Of a stretch of DNA of 64,000 nucleotides, positions 15,881 through 25,406 are shown in pieces. Below the pieces are notes generated by a model, which was not told the origin of the DNA, ran no database searches, and was given only the letters and a program-made list of their open reading frames with translations. Origin of the DNA: Mycolicibacterium sp. (GTDB lineage: Bacteria; Actinomycetota; Actinomycetes; Mycobacteriales; Mycobacteriaceae); NCBI RefSeq assembly GCF_016462545.1, contig NZ_JAEMTA010000018.1, positions 30,209 through 94,208 of the forward strand. Reading direction: 5' to 3'. Numbering within the stretch: position 1 is the stretch's first letter; each line of letters opens with the position of its first letter. The translations under genes were made by a program, and so were the position numbers.

Positions 15881-16668
15881 GTCCGCGCTCGACGGTTTCG
15901 CGTGCGATGAGCGATCACCGCTACGACGGCGATGAGAATCGCGGCCGCCGCGGACGCACCGGCGAGTAACGCCGATCCGCGCTGGGCGGCGCCGATCGCC
16001 GCGGCGATCAGTGCCCATAGCGCGGCGGCCACGTAGCCCGCAGTGCCGTGCAAGGCGATGGTGAGGGCGACTGCGGCTCCCGTGGCGAACGCTAGAACCG
16101 TTGCCTGCCATGCGGTTCCAGTCGCGGAGACGCCCGAATCGATCAGCGCCGCGGCGACGTTGACGAATACGGCAACGCTGCTCCACCCGAGATACAGGCC
16201 GAACGTCAGCGTGGCCAACCGGCGCAGCCAGGCCGGACATGTCACGTCCTTCGCATGGCGGACCAGCAGGCGCACGACGTCGACCAGCGCGGCCACCATG
16301 ATCGCGAAGACGGCGACGGTCAGCCAGAGCCAGTCCTGCGCGGCGATGATCAGCCAGGTGCTGAAGCCGGCGAAGGCCACCGAGGCCCCGACCAGCGCTC
16401 GGAGCTCCCACGGCGCGCCCAGCCCGACCCGCAGTACGGCGACGGACGTGACCGCGGACAGCAGCGTGATCAACCCCCAGATGGAGAACGCCCACCCGGC
16501 GGGGGTGATCAGGGCGTCGTTCGTGGCCCCGGTCTCGAGGAAGTTGCCGAAGACGCGGTCGATCACCGGCGGCGCCGCCAATTGGCTCAGCGACAGCACC
16601 GCAGCCACCCAGCGCCATGCCTTGACCGCGGAACGAGCCTGCGGGACAACCATGTCGACGTCGGTCAT
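15877..16668 (-). CDS. Multi-pass membrane protein, TspO/MBR-like
   Basis: 263 residues with about eight hydrophobic helices. The start is the ATG at 16668, which overlaps the MMPL gene stop as ATGA and has GGGAG upstream. The segment LITPAGWAFSIWGLITLLSA and the Trp-rich helices (WLIIAAQDWLWLTVAVFAIM) resemble the tryptophan-rich sensory (TspO/MBR) family in its longer actinobacterial form. TspO proteins bind porphyrins and sterols. It is probably co-transcribed with the MMPL exporter under MarR control, and faces a SOUL heme protein. Confidence 0.7.
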   Translation of the reverse strand: MTDVDMVVPQARSAVKAWRWVAAVLSLSQLAAPPVIDRVFGNFLETGATNDALITPAGWAFSIWGLITLLSAVTSVAVLRVGLGAPWELRALVGASVAFAGFSTWLIIAAQDWLWLTVAVFAIMVAALVDVVRLLVRHAKDVTCPAWLRRLATLTFGLYLGWSSVAVFVNVAAALIDSGVSATGTAWQATVLAFATGAAVALTIALHGTAGYVAAALWALIAAAIGAAQRGSALLAGASAAAAILIAVVAVIAHRTRNRRART

Positions 16669-18752
16669 GATCTTGCTCCCTTCGTGTCGACGGGCAGCGC
16701 CGTCGGGTCGACGCGGGCGGGCCACCAGATCCGGGGCCCGACGAGGGTGAACAGGGCGGGGATGATCACGGTGCGCACCAGGAAGGTGTCCAAGAGGATG
16801 CCGAGTCCGACGATGATGCCGATCTGGGTCAGCACGATCAACGGCAGCACGCCGAGTACGGCGAACACCGCGGCGAGCACGATGCCCGCGCTGGTGATCA
16901 CCCCACCGGTGGCCGATACCGCACGCACGATGCCCTCACGCGTGCCATGGCGGTGGGTCTCCTCGCGCGCCCGGGTGACCAGGAAGATGGTGTAGTCCAC
17001 CCCGAGTGCGACGAGGAACAGGATGGCAAACAGCGGTGTGGTGTTGTCCAGGGCGGGAAAGCCGAAGGCGTGCACGCTGATCCAGCCGCCGAGGCCGAGA
17101 GCCGCCAACGCGCTGAGCACCGTCACGCCGACCAGGATCAGCGGCGCAAGGGCAGCGCGCAACAAGACGAACAACACCAGAAGCACAACGGCGAGGATGG
17201 CGGGTATGACGACGCGCTGATCGCGCTGCGCCGCGGTGCGGGCGTCGAGTGCCTGCGCATCCGCCCCGCCGACGAGCGCGTCGGCGTCGACTCCGCGAAC
17301 CGACCCGCGAAGGGCTTCGACGACGTCGAACGCCGCGCTGGAGGCGGGTGCCGCATCGATCACGACGGAGAACTGGGTGAGCCCGCCATCCGAGCGGCCT
17401 GCCTCGGTGGCCGACACGACGCCTCGAGTGGCGTCGATCGCCCGTTGGACGTCGTCTGCGCGGTCGGTGCGACCGATCACCGTCGTCGGTGAGGTGAGGC
17501 CGCTGGGTAGGTGTGCGGCGAGCGTGTCGTAGGCGGTCACCGATTCTGCCTTCACTCGGAACTGATCGGTCTGGGAGAGTCCCACGGGGGTGTCGAGCAC
17601 CCCGGCGCACAGCACGGCAAGCGCCGTGAGAGCCACCACCGCGACCCGGCCGGCATGGCTGCTCACCCAGGTCGCTACGCGATACCACGCGCCGAACTGG
17701 TGGGCTTCGTGCCCGCCCGCGCGGTGAGGAATGAAGGGCCAGAACAACTTCGGTCCGAAGAGCGCGAGCAGCGGGGGCAGGGCGCCGAGTACGAAGACGG
17801 CCGCAACCAGTAGTCCGCAGGCCGCCTGCGCGCCGAGGCTGCGGGTCGAGGGCACCACGGCCAGTAGCAGCGTGAGAAGGGCGAGCACGACGGTGGCATT
17901 GCTGGCCAGGATCGCCGGACCGGCGTTACGCACCGCGGTGCGCAACGCCTCGCGATGGTGTGCCGTCCGCGTCAGTTCCTCGCGGTACCGCGAGATCAGG
18001 AGGAGTGCGTAGTTGGTGCCTGCGCCGAAGACCAGCACGCTGGTGATGCCGGTGGTCGACCCGTCCGCCGTCAGCCCGGTGAGGTCGGTGACCATGCCGC
18101 CCAGCGCCGCCGCCGTCTGGTCCGCGACGGCGATGACGGTGAGGGGGACCAGCCACAGGACGGGCGAACGATAGGTCACGATGAGCAGTAGTGCCACGAC
18201 CGCCGCGGTGACCGCCAACAGCGTGACATTGGCGCCGGAGAATGAGTCGGCGATGTCGGCGCCGAATGCGGGTCCACCCGTAATCTGCAGCCGAAGATCC
18301 TGTGGTGCACCGTCATTGGCTGATGAGCGCAGATCCTTGATGGTGTCGGCGAGATCGAAGCCGGAGAGGTCTGCCGCGATCGGGACGGGGGCCAGTGCGA
18401 CGATGCCGTCATCCGAGGTGACCGTCGGAGCGCCGGCGGTCAGGCCCGCCTTCGTCAGCACTCGCTGGCGGGCGGCGTCGACTGCACCCAGGTCGGCTGG
18501 CGAGAGGGCCGCGCCGTCGGTGCGGGAAGCCACGAGGATGACCGGTGTCTTGTCGCCCGACGGGAACTCCTTGACGAGCGCGGCCGCGCGGGCCGACTCG
18601 GCAGAGGCGGGCACGGGTACCGGCGACTGGTCGGCGCCCGCGTTCTCGCCGGCGAACGCCATCAATGCGCCTGCCGCCACGGCGATGAGCACGGTGATGG
18701 CCCAGGACCACCGAGCGGTCACCACGGCGGAGAATCGATCCCAGAAGTGCAT
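16665..18752 (-). CDS. MMPL/RND family exporter
   Basis: 695 residues, with the MMPL architecture: a first helix (SWAITVLIAVAAGALMAFA), an extracytoplasmic domain, five or six helices with GAGTNYALLLISRYREEL in the first half, and a repeat with LFLVALGVDYTIFLVTRARE in the second. These helices carry the Asp/Tyr/Lys residues that form the proton relay in RND pumps. It is shorter than lipid-exporting MmpL proteins and lacks a long C-terminal domain. Probably a proton-driven drug or lipid efflux pump. The divergent MarR gene and palindromic operator suggest induction by a small ligand. Confidence 0.92.
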   Translation of the reverse strand: MHFWDRFSAVVTARWSWAITVLIAVAAGALMAFAGENAGADQSPVPVPASAESARAAALVKEFPSGDKTPVILVASRTDGAALSPADLGAVDAARQRVLTKAGLTAGAPTVTSDDGIVALAPVPIAADLSGFDLADTIKDLRSSANDGAPQDLRLQITGGPAFGADIADSFSGANVTLLAVTAAVVALLLIVTYRSPVLWLVPLTVIAVADQTAAALGGMVTDLTGLTADGSTTGITSVLVFGAGTNYALLLISRYREELTRTAHHREALRTAVRNAGPAILASNATVVLALLTLLLAVVPSTRSLGAQAACGLLVAAVFVLGALPPLLALFGPKLFWPFIPHRAGGHEAHQFGAWYRVATWVSSHAGRVAVVALTALAVLCAGVLDTPVGLSQTDQFRVKAESVTAYDTLAAHLPSGLTSPTTVIGRTDRADDVQRAIDATRGVVSATEAGRSDGGLTQFSVVIDAAPASSAAFDVVEALRGSVRGVDADALVGGADAQALDARTAAQRDQRVVIPAILAVVLLVLFVLLRAALAPLILVGVTVLSALAALGLGGWISVHAFGFPALDNTTPLFAILFLVALGVDYTIFLVTRAREETHRHGTREGIVRAVSATGGVITSAGIVLAAVFAVLGVLPLIVLTQIGIIVGLGILLDTFLVRTVIIPALFTLVGPRIWWPARVDPTALPVDTKGARS

Positions 18753-18770
18753 GACCCGAGTATATTAAAA

Positions 18771-18787
18771 TGATTAACGATTAATCA
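18771..18787. promoter_or_regulatory. MarR-type operator TGATTAA-N3-TTAATCA
   Basis: Perfect 7-bp inverted repeat (18771-18777 and 18781-18787) with a 3-base spacer, embedded in an AT-rich tract (18760-18795) that is conspicuous in this GC-rich DNA. It lies in the 52-base gap between the divergent MMPL and MarR genes and 18 bases before the MarR start, so one dimer can repress both. Confidence 0.78.
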
Positions 18788-18804
18788 ACTTAAGGAAAAG
18801 TGAC

Positions 18805-19290
18805 GTGAACCGCACACCGCCGCCCGCCCGCGATGCGGTCGAGTCGATGATCGTGTCCGACGTGCAGGCCCTCTCCGCCGAGGCGGACGAGCTCGGCCGG
18901 GTGTTCTGTGCCCAACACGATTTGAGCGCAAACGACTTCCGGGCGCTCCTGCACGTGATGGTGGCCGAGAGCGATGGCGATCCGCTGACCCAGAGTCAGC
19001 TCGGTCAGCGGGTGGGGGTGTCCGGCGCCGCCATCACCTACCTGGTCGACCGCATGGTCGAATCGGGGCACCTCATTCGGGCACCCCATCCCTCGGATCG
19101 GCGCAAGGTGCAGTTGCGCTACGCCGACCACGGCAGCGCCGTGGCCCGGTCCTTCTTCACGCCCCTCGGTCAGCACGTGGAGACCGCCCTCGACGACTTC
19201 TCCGCAGCGGAACTGGGTACCGCTCACCGCGTGATGGTCGCCCTGATCGACTCCATGCGGGCCTTCAACGCCGAACTGCGGGAGTCGTGA
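18805..19290 (+). CDS. MarR family transcriptional regulator
   Basis: 161 residues, GTG start at 18805 with AAGGAAAAG upstream. Winged helix: LSANDFRALLHVMVAESDGD, then the recognition segment LTQSQLGQRVGVSGAAITYL with VDRMVESGHLIRAPHPSDRRK, the diagnostic DxRxK wing of MarR. Terminal helices form the dimer interface. It presumably represses its own gene and the divergent MMPL/TspO-like operon through the palindrome at 18771-18787, releasing on ligand binding. Confidence 0.92.
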   Translation: MNRTPPPARDAVESMIVSDVQALSAEADELGRVFCAQHDLSANDFRALLHVMVAESDGDPLTQSQLGQRVGVSGAAITYLVDRMVESGHLIRAPHPSDRRKVQLRYADHGSAVARSFFTPLGQHVETALDDFSAAELGTAHRVMVALIDSMRAFNAELRES

Positions 19291-19295
19291 GCGGG

Positions 19296-19823
19296 TCAGC
19301 CGCTTCGGGCGTCCTTTCTGGCCTGCCGTCGAGCGCCCTGGGCTCGCGTGCCTGCGCCCTTCTTCAGGCTCCGCGGGGACACCAGGTCGCGGTCACCACG
19401 CTTGGCGTTCGGCGCAGTCTTGGACTTCGGTGTCGACTTTGGCGCCTTGGTCGCGGATTGGGTTGAGCGAGGGGTCGTTTCAGAGCGGGCTGCGGCGATC
19501 CTCTCGGCCTTGAGGTCGGCGGCGCTGCGTCGAGCCGCGGCCGACAGCGCCGTGCTCACCCGGGCGAGCGCGGTTTCGAAGACCTCGGCTCGATCGCGGG
19601 CCTGGGTGTTCTGTGCGTGGGCCTTGCCCCGCCCACCCACTGCCGCCACTCGGGCACTGCCGCGGCGCCGATAGTTCGTCACGTACTTGGTCCGCGCCCG
19701 CCGGATCCGATTGTGCAGATCCAGTAGCTGGTCTTCGTCGAGTTCGGCGAGGGCTGCTCGCTCGGTTTCTTGGATCAACAGCCACTCCGATTCCGGGAGC
19801 GCGTTGACCACGGCGCTTGCCAT
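19296..19823 (-). CDS. Basic lysine/alanine-rich protein of unknown function
   Basis: 175 residues from the ATG at 19823, with GGAGGATGAC just upstream. The N-terminal half has a helical, partly conserved-looking core (ESEWLLIQETERAALAELDE, DQLLDLHNRIRRARTKYVTN), followed by YRRRGSARVAAVGGRGKAHA. The C-terminal 70 residues are Lys/Ser/Thr/Pro-rich and end in KKGAGTRAQGARRQARKDAR. This suggests nucleic-acid binding. No family recognised. It is convergent with MarR, with a 5-base gap. Confidence 0.7.
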   Translation of the reverse strand: MASAVVNALPESEWLLIQETERAALAELDEDQLLDLHNRIRRARTKYVTNYRRRGSARVAAVGGRGKAHAQNTQARDRAEVFETALARVSTALSAAARRSAADLKAERIAAARSETTPRSTQSATKAPKSTPKSKTAPNAKRGDRDLVSPRSLKKGAGTRAQGARRQARKDARSG

Positions 19824-20158
19824 GTCATCCTCCGATCGATCCGACTCGCAGTCAGTCGCACGAACGACGTCCGGCACCGCAAATTGTCGGCGTTGTCAAA
19901 TTAGCAAGACTGGCCCCGCATCGGTCTCGTTCGCCGTGTTCATCGCCGCCCACGTATCGTTCATGAGGATGGTCGGGTGGGCATGAGCACGTTCTCGGGC
20001 GGTGGAACCGGTGGGCGAGTCGACCGCCGGAGCATCGCCATCCGCCGGAGCCGTCAAATTATCTTCGACGTCAACCCAACCCGCGCGCTCCGGGCTCCGA
20101 ATGCACTAGTGACGCGTCGGCCGAGCCGTGCTGTCGCCGACGGGTCGACCGATTGTGA
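19824..20158. promoter_or_regulatory. 335-base upstream region of the carotenoid operon
   Basis: No supported gene. The nonamer GTCAAATTA appears twice in the same orientation (19895-19903 and 20053-20061), each inside a short AT-rich patch. These are candidate half-sites or promoter parts for the crt operon or the divergent basic-protein gene. I found no clear SigF or SigA promoter. Confidence 0.35.
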
Positions 20159-21382
20159 GTGACCGAGGAGCACCGAGTTGCGGGACGCAAGAGTTCGACA
20201 TTGCGAGGGGCACTCCGTGACGGCGATGAACGGGGGCCGCCGTTGACGGGCACCGATCACGCGCTGAACGCGTTCGTCGCGCCCAGACGCCGTTGGCGCA
20301 CCTACCGCGGTCCCGTTCGCGCCGCCTCCTTCGACCACTGGCGGGCCGGGGTTCGCGCCGCGGCGGGGTCTCATCTGTCCGAGTTCGTGGCGAACGAGTG
20401 CCTCGACGAACTTGCCTTCGCCAATGTCGATGTCGCCGGCGAGGTGCTCTCGAGCTTCGTCGACGGTGGGAAGTACGTGCGATCGACGTTCATGTATCTG
20501 GGTTGGCTGTGCGGTGCACCAGAGGACGAGGCCGCGCTCCGCGCCTCGGCGAGTCTCGAGTTGCTGCACGCCTTCGCGCTGATGCAGGACGACGTGATGG
20601 ATGAATCCGTGCTGCGCCGTGGACGGCCCTCGGCCCACGTCGCACTCGGCCGCTGGCATCGCGAACGTCGGCTGACGGGCTCCGCCGAGAGATTCGGCGA
20701 GTCGTCCGCGGTGCTACTCGCCGATCTGTGTCTGGTGTGGGCGGCGAAGATGCTTCGCGAGAGCGGTGTCGGCGCCGATGCGCTCGCCCGGGTGTGGCCA
20801 CGATACGACGACATGCGGGTCGAACTGGCCATCGGTCAGGTGGCGGATCTGGTCAACGATGCTCACGCCTTTCCGACGTTCGACGAGGTACTCGACGTGC
20901 TTCGGCGAAAATCGGGTAACTACACCGTGCGGCGACCGTTGGAGATCGGAGGCGCCATGGCCGGCTGTTCACCCGAGGTCATCGAAGCTCTCGGCGACTA
21001 CGGTGCCGCGCTGGGCGAGGCATTCCAACTGCGCGACGACATCCTCGGGGTCTCCGGCTCACCGGACGTGACCGGCAAATCCGTCGGCACCGATCTGATG
21101 TCACAGAAGGCCACCAGCGTGGTGGTTGCCGCCCATCACCTGGCCGACGCCGGCCTGCGGCGTCAACTCGCCGAACTCATGACCGCCACGGCGCTGAGTC
21201 CCGCGGATGCGGAACGCTGGCAGTCACTGATCGTCGCCAGCGGCGCTGTCGAGTGGATCGAGCAGCTCATCGACGAGCGGCTGACATCGGCGGTCGACTG
21301 TCTTGCCGACGTCGACATTCCACAGCTGACCCGCGCTTCACTCGAAGACATGGCTGTCTACTGCACTGAAAGGGCCGCATGA
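20159..21382 (+). CDS. crtE: Geranylgeranyl diphosphate synthase (polyprenyl synthetase)
   Basis: Makes GGPP from IPP and allylic diphosphates for the following carotenoid enzymes. 407 residues if the GTG at 20159 is used; coding character is weak for the first 30 or so codons, so a later start (for instance TTG at 20243) is possible. The first Asp-rich motif is DDVMD at 144-148, followed by LRRGRPS. The second is DDILG at 293-297 in FQLRDDILGV, then TGKSVGTDL. The last Asp is replaced by Gly, as in many bacterial GGPP synthases. It heads crtE-crtI-crtB-crtU-Rieske; the crtI ATG overlaps its stop. Confidence 0.9.
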   Translation: MTEEHRVAGRKSSTLRGALRDGDERGPPLTGTDHALNAFVAPRRRWRTYRGPVRAASFDHWRAGVRAAAGSHLSEFVANECLDELAFANVDVAGEVLSSFVDGGKYVRSTFMYLGWLCGAPEDEAALRASASLELLHAFALMQDDVMDESVLRRGRPSAHVALGRWHRERRLTGSAERFGESSAVLLADLCLVWAAKMLRESGVGADALARVWPRYDDMRVELAIGQVADLVNDAHAFPTFDEVLDVLRRKSGNYTVRRPLEIGGAMAGCSPEVIEALGDYGAALGEAFQLRDDILGVSGSPDVTGKSVGTDLMSQKATSVVVAAHHLADAGLRRQLAELMTATALSPADAERWQSLIVASGAVEWIEQLIDERLTSAVDCLADVDIPQLTRASLEDMAVYCTERAA

Positions 21383-22890
21383 TGCGCACCGTCCAGGGAA
21401 GAACCGACCGGGTCGTCGTGGTCGGGGCCGGGCTGTCCGGACTGTCGGCGGCGATGCAACTCGCCGGGCGCGGGTGCCACGTCACCGTGCTCGAGCGCGG
21501 GAACCACCCCGGCGGCAGGGTGGGTCGCGCCGACATCGGAGGCTACAAGTTGGACACCGGGCCGACGGTGCTGACGATGCCCGACATCATCGACGACGCC
21601 TTCGCCGCCCTCGGGGAGAAGCTCACCGACCGCGTCGAACTCTTGCCGGTTCACCCGGCGTACAACGCGGTCTTCGCCGACGGTGAGACGCTGCGGGTCC
21701 ACACCGAGCCGACGGCGATGTTCGCCGAGATCGAACGGTTCTCGAGCCGCCGGGAGGCCGATGCCTATCTCGACATGCGTGCGTGGCTGACCAAGCTCTA
21801 TGACACCGAGTTCGACGGGTTCATCGGCGCCAACTTCGACTCGCCGCTGTCGCTGCTGACCCCGCAATTGGTACGGCTGCTGGCCATGGGCGGATTCCGG
21901 CGCTGGGAGAACGTCATTCGCCGATTCCTGAGCGACGAACGGCTGCTGCGGGTGTTCACGTTCCAGGCGCTCTACGCCGGTGTCCCTCCGCAGAGCGCGC
22001 TCGCCGTGTACGCGGTGATTGCCTACATGGACACCATCGCCGGTGTGACCTTTCCGCGCGGCGGAATGCGCGCACTTCCCGACGCCATGGCCGCAGCCGC
22101 AGCCGCGGCCGGAGTCGAATTCGTCTACGGTGCAACGGTATCCAAGCTCGACCGCAGCGGCTCCCGGGTCACCGGCGTGGTGACCGACGACGGTCATCGA
22201 TTCCCCGCAGATGCCGTGGTGCTCACCACCGAACTCCCCGACACCTATCGATTGCTCGACCACACCCCGCGGCGGCTGCTGCGGTTGCGTCCCGCCCCCT
22301 CGGCCGTCGTCGCGCACGTCGGGTGCCCGAAGCTCGACGATTCGATCGGCCATCACACGATCCTGTTCGGTGACGCCTGGAAGCAGACCTTCAAGGACAT
22401 CATCACCGACGGCAACGTGATGGGGGATCCGTCGTTGTTGGTCACTCGGCCGACCGCCAGCGACCCGAACCTGGCCCCACCTGGTCGCGATCTGCTCTAC
22501 GTCTTGGCGCCGGCCCCCAATACCGAGGTGGGCACGGTGGATTGGGATGCAGCAGGATCGGCCTACGTGGAGCAGATGCTGGGCGCCGTCAGGAGCCGGT
22601 TGCCCCAGGTCGGCGACGACATGGAGGTGTTGTCGGTGGTGACGCCCGCTGACTGGGGTCGCCAGGGGATGGCGGCGGGCACCCCATTCGCGCTGGCGCA
22701 CACGTTCGCCCAGACAGGTCCGTTCCGGCCGGCCAACACGGTCCGCGGAGTGGACAACGTGATCTTGGCCGGCTCGTCCACGGTGCCGGGGGTGGGCGTG
22801 CCCACCGCGGTGATGTCTGGTCGGCTGGCTGCGGATCGCATCACCGGATCGTCGGCGCGGCACCCGAACCAGGAGGCTTATCAACGATGA
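21379..22890 (+). CDS. crtI: Phytoene desaturase CrtI
   Basis: Converts phytoene to lycopene using FAD. 503 residues; the start overlaps the crtE stop. The Rossmann FAD motif GAGLSG is at 16-21, followed by an acidic residue in VTVLERGNHPGGRVG. The family C-terminal signature (NVILAGSSTVPGVGVPTAVM followed by SGRLAADRI) binds FAD and the carotenoid. Length is typical for CrtI. The stop overlaps the crtB start (22887). Confidence 0.95.
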   Translation: MMRTVQGRTDRVVVVGAGLSGLSAAMQLAGRGCHVTVLERGNHPGGRVGRADIGGYKLDTGPTVLTMPDIIDDAFAALGEKLTDRVELLPVHPAYNAVFADGETLRVHTEPTAMFAEIERFSSRREADAYLDMRAWLTKLYDTEFDGFIGANFDSPLSLLTPQLVRLLAMGGFRRWENVIRRFLSDERLLRVFTFQALYAGVPPQSALAVYAVIAYMDTIAGVTFPRGGMRALPDAMAAAAAAAGVEFVYGATVSKLDRSGSRVTGVVTDDGHRFPADAVVLTTELPDTYRLLDHTPRRLLRLRPAPSAVVAHVGCPKLDDSIGHHTILFGDAWKQTFKDIITDGNVMGDPSLLVTRPTASDPNLAPPGRDLLYVLAPAPNTEVGTVDWDAAGSAYVEQMLGAVRSRLPQVGDDMEVLSVVTPADWGRQGMAAGTPFALAHTFAQTGPFRPANTVRGVDNVILAGSSTVPGVGVPTAVMSGRLAADRITGSSARHPNQEAYQR

Positions 22891-23834
22891 TCGGGTCCGA
22901 ACTCGACGCGGCCGAGATCCGGGAGCCGTCACTGCGCGAGGCCTACCGGCGGTGTCGCGAGATCAACGCGCAGCACGGCAAGACCTTCTTCGCCGCGACG
23001 CGGTTGCTCGCACCCAGCCAGCGCCCCGCCGTCCATGCGCTCTACGGGTTCGCCCGCCGCGCCGACGACATCCTCGACGACTTCGACGACTCCCGCGGCA
23101 ACGAATTACGCGCCGAGCAACTGCAGAAGTTCTCCACTCAGCTGTACGACAGCCTGGGAGAGGGGAAGCCGTGCGGCGACGACCCGACGTTGACCGCCGT
23201 GGTCGACACCGCGCGCAAGTACGACATCGGATGGGACCTGTTCGACGACTTCCTGGCGTCGATGCGCATGGACTTGAGCGTCACCGACTATCCGGACCGC
23301 GCCGCCCTGGAGCGCTACATGTACGGGTCGGCCGAGGTGATCGGTCTGCAGGTGCTGCCGATTCTGGGAACGGTCGGCTCGCGGGAGGAGGCGGCGCCGC
23401 ACGCCGCCGCGCTCGGCAAGGCCTTCCAACTCACCAACTTCCTCCGCGACGTCGATGAGGATCTGCGCCGCGGCCGGGTGTACCTCCCCGCCGACGAACT
23501 AGCCGCACACGGCGTCGACCGTGATGTGCTGACGTGGTGCCAGACGAATCGTCGCACCGACGTTCGCGTCCGCGCCGCGCTGGCCGAACAGCACGCGATC
23601 GCGCGTGCGGTGTACGCCCAGGCTCGTCCCGGCATCGACAAGTTGCAACCGGCGTCGCGTCCATGTGTCGAGGTGGCGTTGACACTGTATTCGGAGATCC
23701 TGGACCGGATCGAGGAGATCGATTTCGAGATCTTCACTCAGCGCGCCACCGTCGGAAAGGTGCGACGCCTGACGGTCGCCGGGGCGGGTGTCGCGCGGGC
23801 ATGGGGTGCGAGACTTCGCCACGGAAGTAGGTGA
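22887..23834 (+). CDS. crtB: Phytoene synthase CrtB
   Basis: Condenses two GGPP molecules to phytoene. 315 residues. Both Asp-rich metal sites are present: ADDILDD at 59-65 and RDVDED at 187-192 (in AFQLTNFLRDVDEDLRRGRV). TFFAATRLLAPSQRPAVHAL is the family's N-terminal signature. It overlaps crtI by 4 bases. The crtU-like gene starts 39 bases after it. Confidence 0.96.
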   Translation: MIGSELDAAEIREPSLREAYRRCREINAQHGKTFFAATRLLAPSQRPAVHALYGFARRADDILDDFDDSRGNELRAEQLQKFSTQLYDSLGEGKPCGDDPTLTAVVDTARKYDIGWDLFDDFLASMRMDLSVTDYPDRAALERYMYGSAEVIGLQVLPILGTVGSREEAAPHAAALGKAFQLTNFLRDVDEDLRRGRVYLPADELAAHGVDRDVLTWCQTNRRTDVRVRAALAEQHAIARAVYAQARPGIDKLQPASRPCVEVALTLYSEILDRIEEIDFEIFTQRATVGKVRRLTVAGAGVARAWGARLRHGSR

Positions 23835-23873
23835 TCGTGGACAGGCGGAGCTGGCTGAGGTTACGGAGCAACG

Positions 23874-25406
23874 ATGAGTGAGACCGACCGGCTGCGCGAG
23901 ACGCATTACGCTGCATCAGGACTCGGCCATGCCAGTGCGCTCGAGCGAGTGCCCCGGGTCGTGGTCGTCGGAGCAGGCATCGCCGGTCTCGCAGCGGCGG
24001 CTGGGCTCAGCGAGCGAGGGGTCGACGTCGACGTCCTGGAGGCGCGCGATTACCTCGGCGGACGCGTCGGCGGTTGGCCCGACACACTGGGCGACGGTTC
24101 ACCGGCGGCCATGAACCGGGGCTTTCACGCGTTCTTCCGCCAGTACTACAACCTGAGGGCGTTGTTGCGAAGGGCCGATCCGCATCTGTCGGCGCTGACA
24201 CCCGTCGACGACTATCCACTGGTCGACGCACGTGGCCGGCACGACACCTTCCGTGGGCTGCCTCGAACGCCGCCGTTCAATGCGCTGGCATTCGCCTTGC
24301 GCAGCCCCACCTTTCGGGTGCGCGACCTGGTGCGGCTCAATGCCAAGGCCGCGGCGCCGCTCGCCACGGCATCGGTACCGCAGACGTACTCCGACCTCGA
24401 CGACAGAACCGCCGAGACGTTTCTTCAGGACATCAACTTCCCGGTGGCCGCGCGGCATCTCGCGTTCGAGGTGTTCGCGCGCAGCTTCTTCGCCAAGCCG
24501 GAGTACCTGTCGGCCGCCGAACTGGTCGCGATGTTCCACATCTACTTCCTCGGGTCGAGCGAGGGCCTGATCTTCGACGTCGCCAACCAGAACTTCGACG
24601 TGGCACTGTGGAATCCGCTGCGGAAGTACTTGGAGGGCAACGGTGTTCGGCTCCACACCGGCCTCTCGGTCGAGTCGGTGTCCATGGATGAGCAGGCCCG
24701 GGTGTCCTGCGGTCCGGACGCCGAGTTCACCGCAGACGCGGTGGTGTTGGCCACCGACGTCGCCGGCCTGCAGCGCATCGCCGCCGCCTCGCCGCACCTC
24801 GGCGACGAGGCGTGGCGAGGCCGGGTGGCGGACTTGCACACCGCTCCGGAGTTCGTCGTTCTGCGACTGTGGCTGGATCGGCCGGTGCGCGCAGACCGGG
24901 CGGCGTTCGTCGGAACGGGCGGTCGCCCTCCGTTGGACAATGTCAGCGTGCTCGAGCGATACGAACGCGAAGCGGCGGTGTGGGCCGCGCGTACGGGTGG
25001 TTCGGTCGTGGAACTGCACGCCTACTCGGTCACCGAGGCCGACGAGGACGTCCGCCGCGGGCTACTGGCCCGCATGCACGAGCTGTATCCCGAGACCGCG
25101 GGCGCGACGATCGTCGAAGAGCGCCTGCTGCGCCGGGGGGACTGTCCGCGATTCGCACCGGGCGACTTCGCGCGGCGGCCCACCGTTCAGACGCCCGACC
25201 GGCGCGTGGTGCTCGCGGGCGACGGGATTCGCGTCGACCTGCCCGTCGCGCTGATGGAGCGCGCGGCGACCACCGGATGGCTCGCGGCCAACAGCCTGCT
25301 CGATCACTTCGGGCTCGCCGGACACGACGTACACACGGTGCCCAATCACGGTCGCTCGGCGGTGTTGCGCCGCCTTGCCACCCGCGCGAAAGATGTACGT
25401 ACATGA
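23874..25406 (+). CDS. crtU: CrtU-like carotenoid desaturase/methyltransferase (isorenieratene synthase type)
   Basis: 510 residues. The FAD motif GAGIAG is at 33-38. The segment MNRGFHAFFRQYYNLRALLR and the later FARSFFAKPEYLSAAELVAM are hallmarks of CrtU, which aromatises and methyl-shifts the beta-ionone ring of beta-carotene to give isorenieratene-type pigments. C-terminal flavin site: RRVVLAGDGIRVDLPVALME. Its known substrate needs a cyclised carotenoid, but no lycopene cyclase (crtY, crtYc/Yd) is present in this operon. Overlaps the Rieske gene start by 4 bases. Confidence 0.85.
   Translation: MSETDRLRETHYAASGLGHASALERVPRVVVVGAGIAGLAAAAGLSERGVDVDVLEARDYLGGRVGGWPDTLGDGSPAAMNRGFHAFFRQYYNLRALLRRADPHLSALTPVDDYPLVDARGRHDTFRGLPRTPPFNALAFALRSPTFRVRDLVRLNAKAAAPLATASVPQTYSDLDDRTAETFLQDINFPVAARHLAFEVFARSFFAKPEYLSAAELVAMFHIYFLGSSEGLIFDVANQNFDVALWNPLRKYLEGNGVRLHTGLSVESVSMDEQARVSCGPDAEFTADAVVLATDVAGLQRIAAASPHLGDEAWRGRVADLHTAPEFVVLRLWLDRPVRADRAAFVGTGGRPPLDNVSVLERYEREAAVWAARTGGSVVELHAYSVTEADEDVRRGLLARMHELYPETAGATIVEERLLRRGDCPRFAPGDFARRPTVQTPDRRVVLAGDGIRVDLPVALMERAATTGWLAANSLLDHFGLAGHDVHTVPNHGRSAVLRRLATRAKDVRT

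Noticed and set aside
14117..16618. Long minus-strand open frame of 833 codons
   Set aside because: It runs antisense through the histidine kinase, UsfY and SOUL genes and out of frame through the TspO-like gene; Arg/Gly/His-rich composition typical of shadow frames in GC-rich DNA.
19977..20162. Plus-strand 61-codon frame before crtE
   Set aside because: No ribosome site, weak codon bias and Gly/Arg-rich low-complexity content; treated as intergenic.
21358..22932. Minus-strand 524-codon open frame opposite crtI
   Set aside because: Exact antisense of crtI, with no family resemblance and Arg/His/Gln-rich composition.
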